Positions 1 through 6,971 of a DNA stretch of 8,243 nt are shown piece by piece (position 1 is the first letter of the stretch; the number at the start of each line of letters is the position of its first letter). This DNA comes from Pedobacter sp. (GTDB lineage: Bacteria > Bacteroidota > Bacteroidia > Sphingobacteriales > Sphingobacteriaceae). Both the position numbers and the translations under genes were made by a program. The notes beneath the pieces are model-generated. The model saw only the letters and a program-made list of their open reading frames with translations. It ran no database searches and was not told where the DNA came from. The stretch covers positions 1-8,243 of the forward strand of contig SEDG01000090.1 in assembly GCA_004295885.1 (NCBI GenBank), written 5' to 3'.

Positions 1-108
1 TTTACCACCATACAATACTGCAGGAACTTTACCTTCATAGCGAAGCTCTTTAGCATCGCGTTTCCCTACGTTCTCTCTTGGAGAACCGCTAATAGCGATT
101 GTTTTCAT
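1..108 (-). CDS. rplY: 50S ribosomal protein L25 (Ctc family), N-terminal part
   Basis: This is the first 36 codons of a minus-strand gene that runs off the left edge of the window. The product begins MKTIAISGSPRENVGKRDAK and continues with a segment containing LRYEGKVPAVLYGG. That is the N-terminus of the bacterial L25/Ctc family, which binds 5S rRNA in the large ribosomal subunit; the 'R.n.gk..ak.LR..g.vPaVlYGg' pattern is diagnostic. The start is preceded by an A-rich stretch (ATATAACAAAAATG) with no Shine-Dalgarno sequence, as is usual in Bacteroidota. The gene follows prs on the same strand with a 118-base gap, and prs-rplY is a common bacterial arrangement. No convincing separate promoter is visible in the gap, so co-transcription with prs is likely but not shown. 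The C-terminal TL5-like domain, if present, lies outside the window. Confidence 0.88.
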   Translation of the reverse strand, partial: MKTIAISGSPRENVGKRDAKELRYEGKVPAVLYGGK

Positions 109-173
109 TTTTGTTATATATTAATTTGTAATTAAATTCTTTTCCTTTGGTTAACTGTCAAAGTTGCTTAACT

Positions 174-198
174 GGTTAACTGCAATAAGCAATTAACC
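174..198 (-). repeat. Hairpin between prs and rplY
   Basis: Inverted repeat with 10-base arms (GGTTAACTGC and GCAATTAACC on the plus strand) around a 5-base loop. The single plus-strand mismatch becomes a G-U wobble in minus-strand RNA, so the stem pairs fully in the prs-rplY transcript. No T-run follows on the minus strand, so it is not a canonical terminator. GTTAAC-like words recur nearby at 149-156 and 166-173. It might mark an RNA-processing or partial-termination point between the two genes; that is inference. Confidence 0.45.
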
Positions 199-226
199 TA
201 TTTGAACATTTATACGATTAACCAAC

Positions 227-1168
227 TTACACTTTAAACAAGTCGCTGATAGAACCATGCTCATTTACATTGGCAATTGCCTTTGCAAATAACTTGGCTG
301 TACTCAACACCTTAATTTTAGAACTCTCTTGTTTTAGCGGAATGGTATCTGTTACAATTAATTCCTCTAACATAGAGTTTTCTATAGTTTCATACGCCTT
401 ACCAGATAAGACTGCATGCGTACAAACCGCTCTCACACTATTTGCGCCATTTTCCATGATCAAAGCCGCTGCTTTAGCCAATGTACCAGCGGTATCGCAA
501 ATATCATCCATCAACACTACATCTAAACCTTTTACATCTCCAATAATCGACATTGATTCGATTTCATTGGCACGTAAACGACGTTTATCACAAATAACTA
601 CTTCAGCATTAAAAAACTTTGCAAAAGTACGAGCTCTGTAAGATCCGCCCATATCTGGCGACGCAATGGTTAAGTTCTTTAAGCCTAAGCTTTTGATATA
701 AGGAACAAAAATAACCGATCCATCTAAGTGATCTACCGGAATATCAAAGAAACCTTGTATCTGTGCGGCATGTAAATCCATTGTCATGATGCGATGGATA
801 CCTGCTGTTTTTAATAAATTAGCAACCAACTTCGCACCAATTGCTACACGTGGTTTATCTTTTCTATCCTGACGTGATAAGCCATAATACGGAACAACTG
901 CTGTAATGTAATGTGCTGATGCTCTTCTAGCTGCATCAACCATTAACAAAAGTTCCATTAAATTATCGCTAGGCTGATAGGTAGACTGAACCAAGAAAAC
1001 ATCACTTCCTCTAATCGACTCATCAAATGAAGGTTGAAACTCGCCATCGCTAAAGCGACTTAAAGTAACGCTTCCTAATGGCTTGCCGTAGGCTTCGGCA
1101 ATTTTTTTCGCTAAATCTTTTGTACCGCTTCCGGCAAAAATTTTAACTGGGTTAAATTGCAATGGCAT
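227..1168 (-). CDS. prs: Ribose-phosphate pyrophosphokinase (PRPP synthetase)
   Basis: Cytosolic enzyme that transfers pyrophosphate from ATP to ribose 5-phosphate, giving PRPP for purine, pyrimidine, histidine, tryptophan and NAD synthesis. The 313-residue length is normal for the bacterial class I family. Visible landmarks are FSDGEF (residues 39-44), the SRQDRKDKPR flexible loop (about 98-107), DLHAAQIQGFFDIPVDHL (131-148) with the conserved catalytic-type His133, SPDMGGSYRAR (170-180), KRR at 195-197, the PRPP/ribose-phosphate loop DDICDTAGT (221-229), and a C-terminal SISDLF. The start MPLQFNPVKIFAGSG places the conserved IFAGSG strand where the family has it. No promoter of the standard type is visible in the short space before the start: the tRNA-Gln terminator ends only 24 bases upstream. 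rplY follows downstream. The long open frame on the opposite strand is a shadow. Identity is very secure. Confidence 0.98.
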   Translation of the reverse strand: MPLQFNPVKIFAGSGTKDLAKKIAEAYGKPLGSVTLSRFSDGEFQPSFDESIRGSDVFLVQSTYQPSDNLMELLLMVDAARRASAHYITAVVPYYGLSRQDRKDKPRVAIGAKLVANLLKTAGIHRIMTMDLHAAQIQGFFDIPVDHLDGSVIFVPYIKSLGLKNLTIASPDMGGSYRARTFAKFFNAEVVICDKRRLRANEIESMSIIGDVKGLDVVLMDDICDTAGTLAKAAALIMENGANSVRAVCTHAVLSGKAYETIENSMLEELIVTDTIPLKQESSKIKVLSTAKLFAKAIANVNEHGSISDLFKV

Positions 1169-1192
1169 GATTTGTGGGTATCAATGCTGGTT

Positions 1193-1234
1193 AAAAAAAA
1201 TCGGATTGCGGTCTTACTCACAATCCGAAAAAAA
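1193..1234 (-). terminator. Intrinsic terminator of tRNA-Gln
   Basis: Arms TCGGATTG (1201-1208) and CAATCCGA (1221-1228) form a perfect 8-bp stem with a 12-base loop. On the minus strand the stem is followed by eight T residues (the A-run at 1193-1200 on plus). It begins 5 bases after the tRNA 3' end and stops 24 bases before the prs start codon. A run of A on the other side gives seven T residues before the stem in the minus-strand RNA, lengthening the potential stem by A-U pairs. Confidence 0.85.
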
Positions 1235-1238
1235 TTTG

Positions 1239-1309
1239 TTGTCCGACCTGGATTCGAACCAAGACAAACGGTACCAAAAACCGTTGTACTACCCTTATAC
1301 TATCGGACA
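1239..1309 (-). tRNA. tRNA-Gln, anticodon TTG
   Basis: A 71-base cloverleaf on the minus strand. The acceptor stem TGTCCGA pairs with TCGGACA and discriminator A follows. The D arm is GTAT...GTAC. The anticodon stem ACGGT/ACCGT encloses the seven-base loop TTTTGGT, which puts TTG at positions 34-36 and so reads CAA glutamine codons. The variable region is four bases. The T stem CTTGG/CCAGG (one G-U pair) encloses the TTCGAAT loop. The 3' CCA is not encoded. A consensus promoter lies upstream (1345-1375) and an intrinsic terminator directly downstream, so it looks like a single-gene transcription unit. Two short plus-strand open frames across this region are shadows. Confidence 0.96.
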
Positions 1310-1344
1310 ATTTTATTTCCCATCCGTTGTTCTGAAATGGAATG

Positions 1345-1375
1345 CAAATTTACGCTTATTTTTTTATGCTGCAAG
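1345..1375 (-). promoter_or_regulatory. Bacteroidota-type promoter for tRNA-Gln
   Basis: On the minus strand CTTG (1375-1372), exactly 19 bases, then TAAATTTG (1352-1345). This fits the Bacteroidota primary sigma consensus TTTG-N19-TANNTTTG with one mismatch in the -33 element. Transcription would start near 1338, about 30 bases before the tRNA 5' end. Confidence 0.75.
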
Positions 1376-1542
1376 TCTGAACTCAAAAAAAATTAAAATA
1401 TTTTCAAAACCTCATTCTATGCTCAAATAAAGCGTTAATTTTTGTTAAAAGACGTTAAATATTTGTACTTATATCAATCTATTTCTTTATTTTCGGCAGC
1501 ATTTTTATACGCAAATAGCATTTATTTTTATCCATTTATACA

Positions 1543-4500
1543 ATGAAATACTCAAAAATAAACAACCTTGTAGGCTGGTTTTGTTTCTTAATAGCAGCTG
1601 TAACCTATATTTCTACTTTAGAACCTTCTGTTAGTTTTTGGGATTGTGGTGAGTTTATTTCCGCAGCATTAAAAATGCAAGTAGTTCACCAACCAGGTGC
1701 TCCCCTATTTTTAATGATTCAGCGGTTCTTTTCGTTATTTGCCATGGGCGATAATACAAAAGTTGCTTATTTTATGAATGTTGGCTCTGCGTTAGCAAGT
1801 GCGGCAACAATATTATTCTTGTTTTGGACCATTACCGCCTTAGCTAAAAAAATTGTTGCCAAGGGCGAAGAAGTGCTAAGCACAACAAATTTAATCACCA
1901 TTATGGGTGCAGGTGCAGTTGGTGCATTAGCTTATACTTTCTCAGATAGTTTTTGGTTCTCGGCTGTAGAATCTGAGGTTTACGCGTTATCATCATTAGC
2001 AACAGCAGTTGTATTTTGGGCAGTTTTAAAATGGGAAGCCATTGCAGATGAGCCACGTGCCGATAAATGGTTGTTATTCATTGCCTACATCATGGGCTTA
2101 TCTATTGGTATCCACTTATTAAATTTATTAACTATACCTGCACTTGCATTCGTTTATTATTTCAGAAAAACTAAAAAGGCAACTAATGCAGGTGTATTTA
2201 AAACATTGGGTATTGGTATTTTAATATTAGCTTTCATCCAATATTTTATTGTTCAATATTTAGTTTCTTTTGGTGCCTATTTCGATTTATTCTTTGTGAA
2301 TACCTTGGGCTTAGGCTTCGGAACAGGCGTTTTATTCTTTATAATTCTATTGATTACAGGCTTAGTTTTAGGAATTAGATACTCTATCAAACACCAGAAG
2401 AGAATTTTAAACCTTGCATTGTTATCTACTACGCTAATCATATTTGGCTACTTTTCGTTTGCGATGATTTTAATCAGAGCTCAAGCTAAGCCTAATTTAA
2501 ACAACAGTAATCCAGATAATGCATTCTCATTCTTAAGTTATTTAAATCGTGAGCAATATGGCGATAGACCGTTGATTGTTGGTCCGAATTATAATTCGAT
2601 GCCTAAACTTACGGAAGATTTAAGCGGCTATGCGACTGTTCCAGATGGAAAAACCTATAGAAAAGGGGAAACGAGATATGAAATTGCAGACATTAAAACC
2701 AAGCGTATTTACGGGGTAAATGAAAACTTACCAGATAGCTTAAAACGATTGCAACATGAGGTTCTTTTCCCAAGGATGTATAGTGATGATCAAGGACACA
2801 TTAATTACTATAAAGATTGGTTAAGCCTTAGCGATCAAGATTTTCCTTCAACTTTAGACAACTTCAAATTCTTTGCGAGCTACCAAGTTGGCTTTATGTA
2901 TATGCGTTATTTTGCTTGGAACTTTATAGGTAGGCAAAATGAAGATCAAGGTCAGGGTAGTTATTACGAAGGGCAGTGGTTAAGCGGAATTAAGCCAATT
3001 GATAAGATTTTCTTAGGCGACCAAACAAATCTTCCACCAACTATTTCAGAGAGCACTTCTTATAATCGTTTCTTCTTTTTACCACTAATTTTAGGGATTT
3101 TAGGTGCACTATGGCACTTTTCACGCAATCAAAAAGATGCTGGAATTATCGGCTTATTATTCTTCTGTACGGGCGTTGCCATTGTGCTTTACCTTAATCA
3201 GAAGCCAATGGAGCCAAGAGAAAGGGATTATGCCTATGTAGGTTCTTTTTATGCCTTTGCCATTTGGATTGGGCTCGGAGTGTTAGCCATCAAAGAATGG
3301 GTGTTTAAAAAGCTGCAGCCACAAACCGCAGCAATCGGCGCCACAGTTATCGCTTTATTAGCTGGCCCTGTTTTAATGGGTAGCCAAGGTTGGGATGACC
3401 ACAATCGTTCTACGAAAATGTTGGCCCATGATATCGCAGTAAGTTACATGGAGTCATGTGCACCTAATGCCATTCTGTTTACTTATGGAGATAATGATAC
3501 ATACCCGCTTTGGTACATTCAAGAGGTTGAAGGCATTCGTCCAGATATTAGGTTAGTAAACTTAAGTTTATTTGATACAGACTGGTATATCAATGGAATG
3601 AGGAGAAAAGTTCACGAATCTGAGCCATTGCCATTCTCGATGAAAGAATCTCAGTATGTTTCTGGAGTTAGGGATGTGATGTATGAACAAGATAACAACA
3701 TTCCAGGTTCTGTTGAACTGAAACAAATTGTAGAGTTTTTATTATCAGACAATCCTGATTATAAATTGACAATGTCTGATGGCAGTAAATATAACTACCT
3801 ACCTAGTAAAAATTTAAAGCTAACGGTAAACCCACAAGACGTTATTAAAACAGGCACTTTACCAGCAGCAGAGTTAGGTAAGATTGCTCCTGCTGTAGAA
3901 TGGAAATTTAATAAAGGTTATGTAACCAAAGGCACATTAGCCATGTTTGATATTCTTGCCCATAATAATTGGAAAAGACCTATTTATTTCTGTAGTACGG
4001 TTCCTTCTTCACAGTTCAACGGTTTAGACAATTACTTATATAATGAAGGTTTAACTTTACGTTTGTTACCGTTGCAACCTGATAGCACTGTTGATAGAAG
4101 TTCTGGCGAGAGCGCTGCAAACATAGAGCCGATGTATCAACATGTGATGAATAAATTTAAATGGGGTAACATTAAAAATGCATCTTACTTAGATTCACAG
4201 TCAACTGATGATGTTTCTATTTTCAATAACATGTTTAACACTTTAACTACTGGTTTAATTAAAGCTGGCAGAATAGAAGACGCTAAAAAAGTGATGAAAA
4301 AATATGAAGAAGTAATGCCAACTAAAATTTATGGTATCCGTACCATGATGAGCGTACCACAAATGGCACAAAACTTATATATTTTAGGTGAAACACAAAG
4401 AGCAAATGACTTACTTAAAAGGTCAGCAGCATTTATTAAGAAAGAAATTACTTATTTGGCAGACGTTACTGATAGCAAAGAAAAATTAGTTGGTTCTAAT

Positions 4501-4650
4501 AATGTTACGATTGGATTGATGTATGGCATGGAGCCAATGTCTAAGATTGCGGCTCAATACAATCAGCCAAAATTAGCCTCAGAACTTCAACGAGAATATG
4601 AGAGCTTGATTGGTAGGTTTAGTCTGTATTTCGGCCAACGCCAACCATAG
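1543..4650 (+). CDS. DUF2723 multi-pass membrane protein, probable protein O-glycosyltransferase
   Basis: A 1035-residue integral membrane protein of the DUF2723 family. The N-terminal half carries about nine hydrophobic segments (roughly 7-25, 78-100, 117-137, 148-165, 177-207, 219-255, 262-280, 290-312), then an extramembrane stretch (about 313-505), then four more helices (510-526, 533-552, 565-584, 597-613). Family signatures are SFWDCGEF (31-38) and HQPGAP (49-54) in the first loop, ESEVY (143-147), MEPRERDY (556-563) and YGDNDTYPLWY (648-658). The acidic WDCGE loop resembles the catalytic first loop of PMT-type GT-C glycosyltransferases. The human relative TMEM260 is reported to be a protein O-mannosyltransferase, so O-glycosylation of exported proteins is likely here; the sugar and targets cannot be read from the sequence. 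The soluble C-terminus (about 900-1035) is helical and TPR-like (GRIEDAKKVMKKYEEV). The start follows an A/T-rich leader with no clear promoter match. A strong terminator follows, so it is probably monocistronic. Confidence 0.9.
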   Translation: MKYSKINNLVGWFCFLIAAVTYISTLEPSVSFWDCGEFISAALKMQVVHQPGAPLFLMIQRFFSLFAMGDNTKVAYFMNVGSALASAATILFLFWTITALAKKIVAKGEEVLSTTNLITIMGAGAVGALAYTFSDSFWFSAVESEVYALSSLATAVVFWAVLKWEAIADEPRADKWLLFIAYIMGLSIGIHLLNLLTIPALAFVYYFRKTKKATNAGVFKTLGIGILILAFIQYFIVQYLVSFGAYFDLFFVNTLGLGFGTGVLFFIILLITGLVLGIRYSIKHQKRILNLALLSTTLIIFGYFSFAMILIRAQAKPNLNNSNPDNAFSFLSYLNREQYGDRPLIVGPNYNSMPKLTEDLSGYATVPDGKTYRKGETRYEIADIKTKRIYGVNENLPDSLKRLQHEVLFPRMYSDDQGHINYYKDWLSLSDQDFPSTLDNFKFFASYQVGFMYMRYFAWNFIGRQNEDQGQGSYYEGQWLSGIKPIDKIFLGDQTNLPPTISESTSYNRFFFLPLILGILGALWHFSRNQKDAGIIGLLFFCTGVAIVLYLNQKPMEPRERDYAYVGSFYAFAIWIGLGVLAIKEWVFKKLQPQTAAIGATVIALLAGPVLMGSQGWDDHNRSTKMLAHDIAVSYMESCAPNAILFTYGDNDTYPLWYIQEVEGIRPDIRLVNLSLFDTDWYINGMRRKVHESEPLPFSMKESQYVSGVRDVMYEQDNNIPGSVELKQIVEFLLSDNPDYKLTMSDGSKYNYLPSKNLKLTVNPQDVIKTGTLPAAELGKIAPAVEWKFNKGYVTKGTLAMFDILAHNNWKRPIYFCSTVPSSQFNGLDNYLYNEGLTLRLLPLQPDSTVDRSSGESAANIEPMYQHVMNKFKWGNIKNASYLDSQSTDDVSIFNNMFNTLTTGLIKAGRIEDAKKVMKKYEEVMPTKIYGIRTMMSVPQMAQNLYILGETQRANDLLKRSAAFIKKEITYLADVTDSKEKLVGSNNVTIGLMYGMEPMSKIAAQYNQPKLASELQREYESLIGRFSLYFGQRQP

Positions 4651-4667
4651 TTAAAAAGCTTGTCAAC

Positions 4668-4702
4668 AAAAAAGTCCCAATTAAATGATTGGGACTTTTT
4701 TT
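4668..4702. terminator. Bidirectional intrinsic terminator between convergent genes
   Basis: A perfect 9-bp stem AGTCCCAAT (4673-4681) / ATTGGGACT (4688-4696) has a 6-base loop. It is flanked by six A on the left and seven T on the right. It therefore ends in a U-tract in both directions and serves the DUF2723 gene (plus, stop 18 bases before) and accA (minus, stop about 110 bases before). Confidence 0.9.
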
Positions 4703-4715
4703 ATGTTTTGTGATT

Positions 4716-4730
4716 TGATAAATTTTATCA
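4716..4730. repeat. Short palindrome TGATAAA-T-TTTATCA
   Basis: A perfect 7-base inverted repeat around one central base, in the gap between the terminator and the accA stop. It is A/T-rich and short enough to arise by chance. The rest of this gap (4731-4813) shows no gene; its ATCGAACTGGGTATGACG faintly recalls the GTCATACTGAGCGAA repeat at 7181-7195 and might be a decayed relative. Confidence 0.3.
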
Positions 4731-4813
4731 ATTGGAGTTTCGAGGAATATAACGCTGCAACGCATTTCGTATTACGATAACCAATCGAACTGGGTATGAC
4801 GACGCCCGAGAAC

Positions 4814-5779
4814 TTATCCTTCTACTACCACACCCATATCACAGAATTTCTCAATTCTAGTTGATATCAGTTTATCTGTATTTACTTTTTTTAATTCTTT
4901 TAAATCTTCTAAAATTTTAGCTTTCAAAGTTTCGCCCATTAATTCTGGATTTTGATGCGCACCACCTAGCGGTTCTTTCACTACACCGTCAATCAGTTTA
5001 TTGCTAAACATATCGTCTGATGTTAATTTCAAACATTCTGCAGCTTTTTCTTTAAAGTCCCAGCTTCTCCATAAAATAGATGAACAAGATTCTGGAGAGA
5101 TTACCGAATACCAAGTATGCTCTAACATGTAAACTTTATCGCCGATACCAATGCCCAATGCGCCACCAGATGCACCCTCTCCTACTACAAAGCATAAAAT
5201 TGGCACTCTTAAAATAGACATCTCTAACAAGTTACGAGCAATCGCCTCTCCTTGTCCACGTTCTTCAGCTTCCAAACCTGGGTAAGCACCCATAGTATCT
5301 ATAAAAGAAATAACAGGCTTGTTGAATTTCTCCGCTAAACGCATTAAACGTAAAGCTTTTCTATAGCCTTCAGGGTTTGCCATACCAAAATTGCGGTATT
5401 GACGCTCCTTTGTGTTTTTTCCTTTTTGGTGACCGATAATCATAACGGTTTGACCATCTATGGTTGCAAAACCACCAACAATTGCCTTATCATCTTTTAC
5501 TGTTCTATCGCCATGCATTTCGATGAAATCATCGCAAATCATGTTGATGTAATCTAAAGTTTGAGGCCTTTCAGCGTGGCGAGACATTTGAACCTTCTGC
5601 CATCCTGTTAAGTTAGTATATAGGCTTTTACTTGTATGAGCTACTTTTTCATCAAGCTCTGCTAAAGTTGCAGACATGTCTACCTTAGTTTTATCAGCAA
5701 CTTGTTTTACCTTTTCTATTTGCTGCATTAAATCAGCTAAAGGTTTTTCGAAATCGAATGATGTTTTGATCTGTTCCAT
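4814..5779 (-). CDS. accA: Acetyl-CoA carboxylase carboxyltransferase subunit alpha
   Basis: AccA and AccD form the carboxyltransferase that moves the carboxyl group from carboxybiotin-BCCP to acetyl-CoA, giving malonyl-CoA, the first committed step of fatty-acid synthesis. The 321 residues match the usual size (E. coli AccA is 319). The N-terminal helical part (about 1-60) carries the family's DFEKPL...L...I segment, followed by AERPQTLDYI (69-78), GDR (90-92), IGHQKGKNTKE (115-125), NFGMANPEGYRKALRLM (130-146) and FIDTMGAYPGLEAEERGQGEAIA (159-181). The crotonase-fold oxyanion-type glycine motif GEGASGGALGIG is at 200-211, and VISPESCSSILW at 226-237. The start is fixed by a promoter (5790-5820) that ends 11 bases upstream, giving an almost leaderless mRNA. 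accD is not adjacent, so the subunits are encoded apart. The SPFH gene lies upstream on the same strand but is separated by a hairpin and this promoter. Confidence 0.98.
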   Translation of the reverse strand: MEQIKTSFDFEKPLADLMQQIEKVKQVADKTKVDMSATLAELDEKVAHTSKSLYTNLTGWQKVQMSRHAERPQTLDYINMICDDFIEMHGDRTVKDDKAIVGGFATIDGQTVMIIGHQKGKNTKERQYRNFGMANPEGYRKALRLMRLAEKFNKPVISFIDTMGAYPGLEAEERGQGEAIARNLLEMSILRVPILCFVVGEGASGGALGIGIGDKVYMLEHTWYSVISPESCSSILWRSWDFKEKAAECLKLTSDDMFSNKLIDGVVKEPLGGAHQNPELMGETLKAKILEDLKELKKVNTDKLISTRIEKFCDMGVVVEG

Positions 5780-5789
5780 ATGCGGACGA

Positions 5790-5820
5790 CAAAATTACGG
5801 ATAAAAGAATAAAGAACAAA
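5790..5820 (-). promoter_or_regulatory. Consensus Bacteroidota promoter for accA
   Basis: On the minus strand TTTG (5820-5817), exactly 19 bases, then TAATTTTG (5797-5790): a perfect match to TTTG-N19-TANNTTTG. Transcription should begin at about 5783-5786, only about 4-7 bases before the accA start codon at 5779. The -33 element coincides with the base of the hairpin that ends the SPFH transcript. Confidence 0.85.
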
Positions 5821-5864
5821 GAGCAAAGATAGTTTATGAAATCAGTCATTGCTCTTTGCTCCTT
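5818..5864 (-). terminator. Hairpin after the SPFH gene, probable terminator overlapping the accA promoter
   Basis: Perfect 9-base arms GAGCAAAGA (5821-5829) and TCTTTGCTC (5853-5861) extend to 12 bp in minus-strand RNA with one G-U pair; the loop is 23 bases. It starts 12 bases after the SPFH stop codon and is followed on the minus strand by the T-rich tail TTTGTTCTTTATTCTTTT. The low-GC stem and broken T-run make it a weaker terminator than the one at 4668. The right-hand arm merges into four heptads of AAAGANN (5804-5831 on plus), so the hairpin and the promoter spacer share one repeat family. Confidence 0.55.
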
Positions 5865-5875
5865 TATCATTATGC

Positions 5876-6745
5876 TTACTTGATCGGCATCATCAAGCTT
5901 GTGCTTCCTCCAGCCTGTGTGGTTGGCAATTTACCATCCCACTTTTTAATCCACTCTTGCTGTATTAACATTGGCGTTAAAGAAGCTTGTCTTAAACGAT
6001 TGGCTTCAGATTCGGATTTTGCCCTAACTAATAACGCTTGCGCCTCACCCTGTGCAGTTGCTACTTTTACCTTGGCTTCAGCATCTGCTTGTTTGGCTTG
6101 GTTTTCCGCCTTTAATCTAGCCTGTATAGATGCATTTTTCTCATCAATCATTTGCCTTAAACTTTCTGGCGGTGTAATTGCAGATGTCAATTGGTCGTAC
6201 ACAAACCCATCTTTATTTAAGTTTTTTGTTAAAATGGTTTGAATTCTATCTTCAAATTTCTCTCTATTAGACATTACGGAATCCGAGCTGAAAGAGTTTG
6301 CTACGATACGATAAGCATCGTAAATAGTATTACGCATAAACTGTTGTTCAATTTCGTTTAAAGGTTTACGGTATTGCCTATAAATTTGTGGAACCATTAC
6401 AGGGTTTACGTGGTAATTCAATTTCGGGTCCACCTTAAACTCGGCAGCGTCTTTTGTAGTTACCACAAATGGGTCGTAATCTACAGATTGGGTGTAAGTA
6501 GGAAACTCTACAATCTTTGTTGTCCAGCTGTTGTACCAAACACGACCAGTAACTATGGTAATGTTATCTACACCCCTATCAGAGCCATATAAATTGATTT
6601 TGATACCTACATTTCCAGCATCAATATTTTCATAAGTAAATGGTTGTATCACATAAAAAATTATTAAGACAATAAAAATTACCACATACTTAATTAGTCG
6701 CTTAACGAAAGGACCTTTGTTTGATTCTTGAAATTCCATGAGCAT
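5876..6745 (-). CDS. SPFH/Band 7 (prohibitin-like) membrane protein
   Basis: A 289-residue protein with the layout of prohibitin/stomatin proteins. A short charged N-terminus is followed by one membrane anchor (about 17-36, IKYVVIFIVLIIFYVIQPF) and a Band 7 domain (about 37-190: NVGIKINLYGSDRG, TTKDAAEFKVDPKLNYHV, a long RIVANSFSSD helix). Then comes an Ala/Glu/Lys/Gln-rich coiled coil (about 195-255: AENQAKQADAEAKVKVATAQGEAQ) and a Gly/Ser/Thr tail ending SLMMPIK. Such proteins assemble into ring- or cage-like membrane microdomains and often regulate FtsH-type proteases; the target here is unknown. The start at 6745 is preferred over Met3 because its ATG overlaps the stop of the upstream 57-codon gene (TAATG), suggesting translational coupling. 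A hairpin follows the stop. No NfeD-type or HflC partner is adjacent. A decayed copy of this gene's 3' end lies at 7344-7410. Confidence 0.9.
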   Translation of the reverse strand: MLMEFQESNKGPFVKRLIKYVVIFIVLIIFYVIQPFTYENIDAGNVGIKINLYGSDRGVDNITIVTGRVWYNSWTTKIVEFPTYTQSVDYDPFVVTTKDAAEFKVDPKLNYHVNPVMVPQIYRQYRKPLNEIEQQFMRNTIYDAYRIVANSFSSDSVMSNREKFEDRIQTILTKNLNKDGFVYDQLTSAITPPESLRQMIDEKNASIQARLKAENQAKQADAEAKVKVATAQGEAQALLVRAKSESEANRLRQASLTPMLIQQEWIKKWDGKLPTTQAGGSTSLMMPIK

Positions 6746-6918
6746 TAAAGTTTTTTAAATAAAGATTTGATAGGTTGGTAAACGATAGCTAATCCTATTA
6801 AAATTTCGAATAGACCTATTGCAACCTCAAGGTTTGAAGGTTCGCTTAAGTTATCTACACCAACGGTAATTAGAATAATAGCTGCGATTACCCTGATTAG
6901 AATAATTATTTGATTCAT
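6745..6918 (-). CDS. 57-residue two-helix membrane protein coupled to the SPFH gene
   Basis: Not a family I recognise. A 58-codon frame starts at ATG 6918 and stops at TAA 6747-6745; the last base of the stop is the first base of the SPFH ATG. The product has two hydrophobic segments, about residues 4-20 (IIILIRVIAAIILITVG) and 33-47 (AIGLFEILIGLAIVY). A short acidic loop joins them (VDNLSEPSNLE) and the tail is basic (KSLFKKL). By the positive-inside rule both ends face the cytoplasm and the loop faces the periplasm. An AGGGG lies 9 bases before the start, a plausible ribosome binding site that is uncommon in this phylum. A promoter-like sequence precedes it at 6941-6971. The overlap, strand and filling of the space between promoter and SPFH gene support a real gene. 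A function with the SPFH protein is inferred from position only. Confidence 0.72.
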   Translation of the reverse strand: MNQIIILIRVIAAIILITVGVDNLSEPSNLEVAIGLFEILIGLAIVYQPIKSLFKKL

Positions 6919-6940
6919 TGTTACGTACCCCTATTTACTG

Positions 6941-6971
6941 TAATTATAGAAATTTGAGAGCAGATATCAAA
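6941..6971 (-). promoter_or_regulatory. Probable promoter of the 57-codon/SPFH operon
   Basis: On the minus strand TTTG (6971-6968), exactly 19 bases, then TATAATTA (6948-6941). The -33 element and spacing match the Bacteroidota consensus exactly; the -7 element keeps TA and the central T residues but lacks the final G. A start near 6934 would give a leader of about 16 bases containing the AGGGG ribosome-binding candidate. Confidence 0.5.

Noticed and set aside
270..641. 123-codon plus-strand open frame
   Set aside because: Lies entirely opposite prs, whose protein is unmistakable; it has no family resemblance or start context.
1157..1430. Two overlapping plus-strand open frames of 79 and 87 codons
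   Set aside because: They run antisense through the tRNA-Gln gene, its terminator and its promoter, and the products are low-complexity with no recognisable domain.
1438..1500. Promoter for the DUF2723 gene
   Set aside because: TTTG words and a TATTTTCG are present, but the best pair has a 22-base spacer instead of 19, so I could not support a specific site.
5856..6592. Plus-strand open frames of 128 and 72 codons
   Set aside because: Antisense shadows of the SPFH gene; the cysteine/alanine-rich product reflects the complementary reading of its coiled coil.
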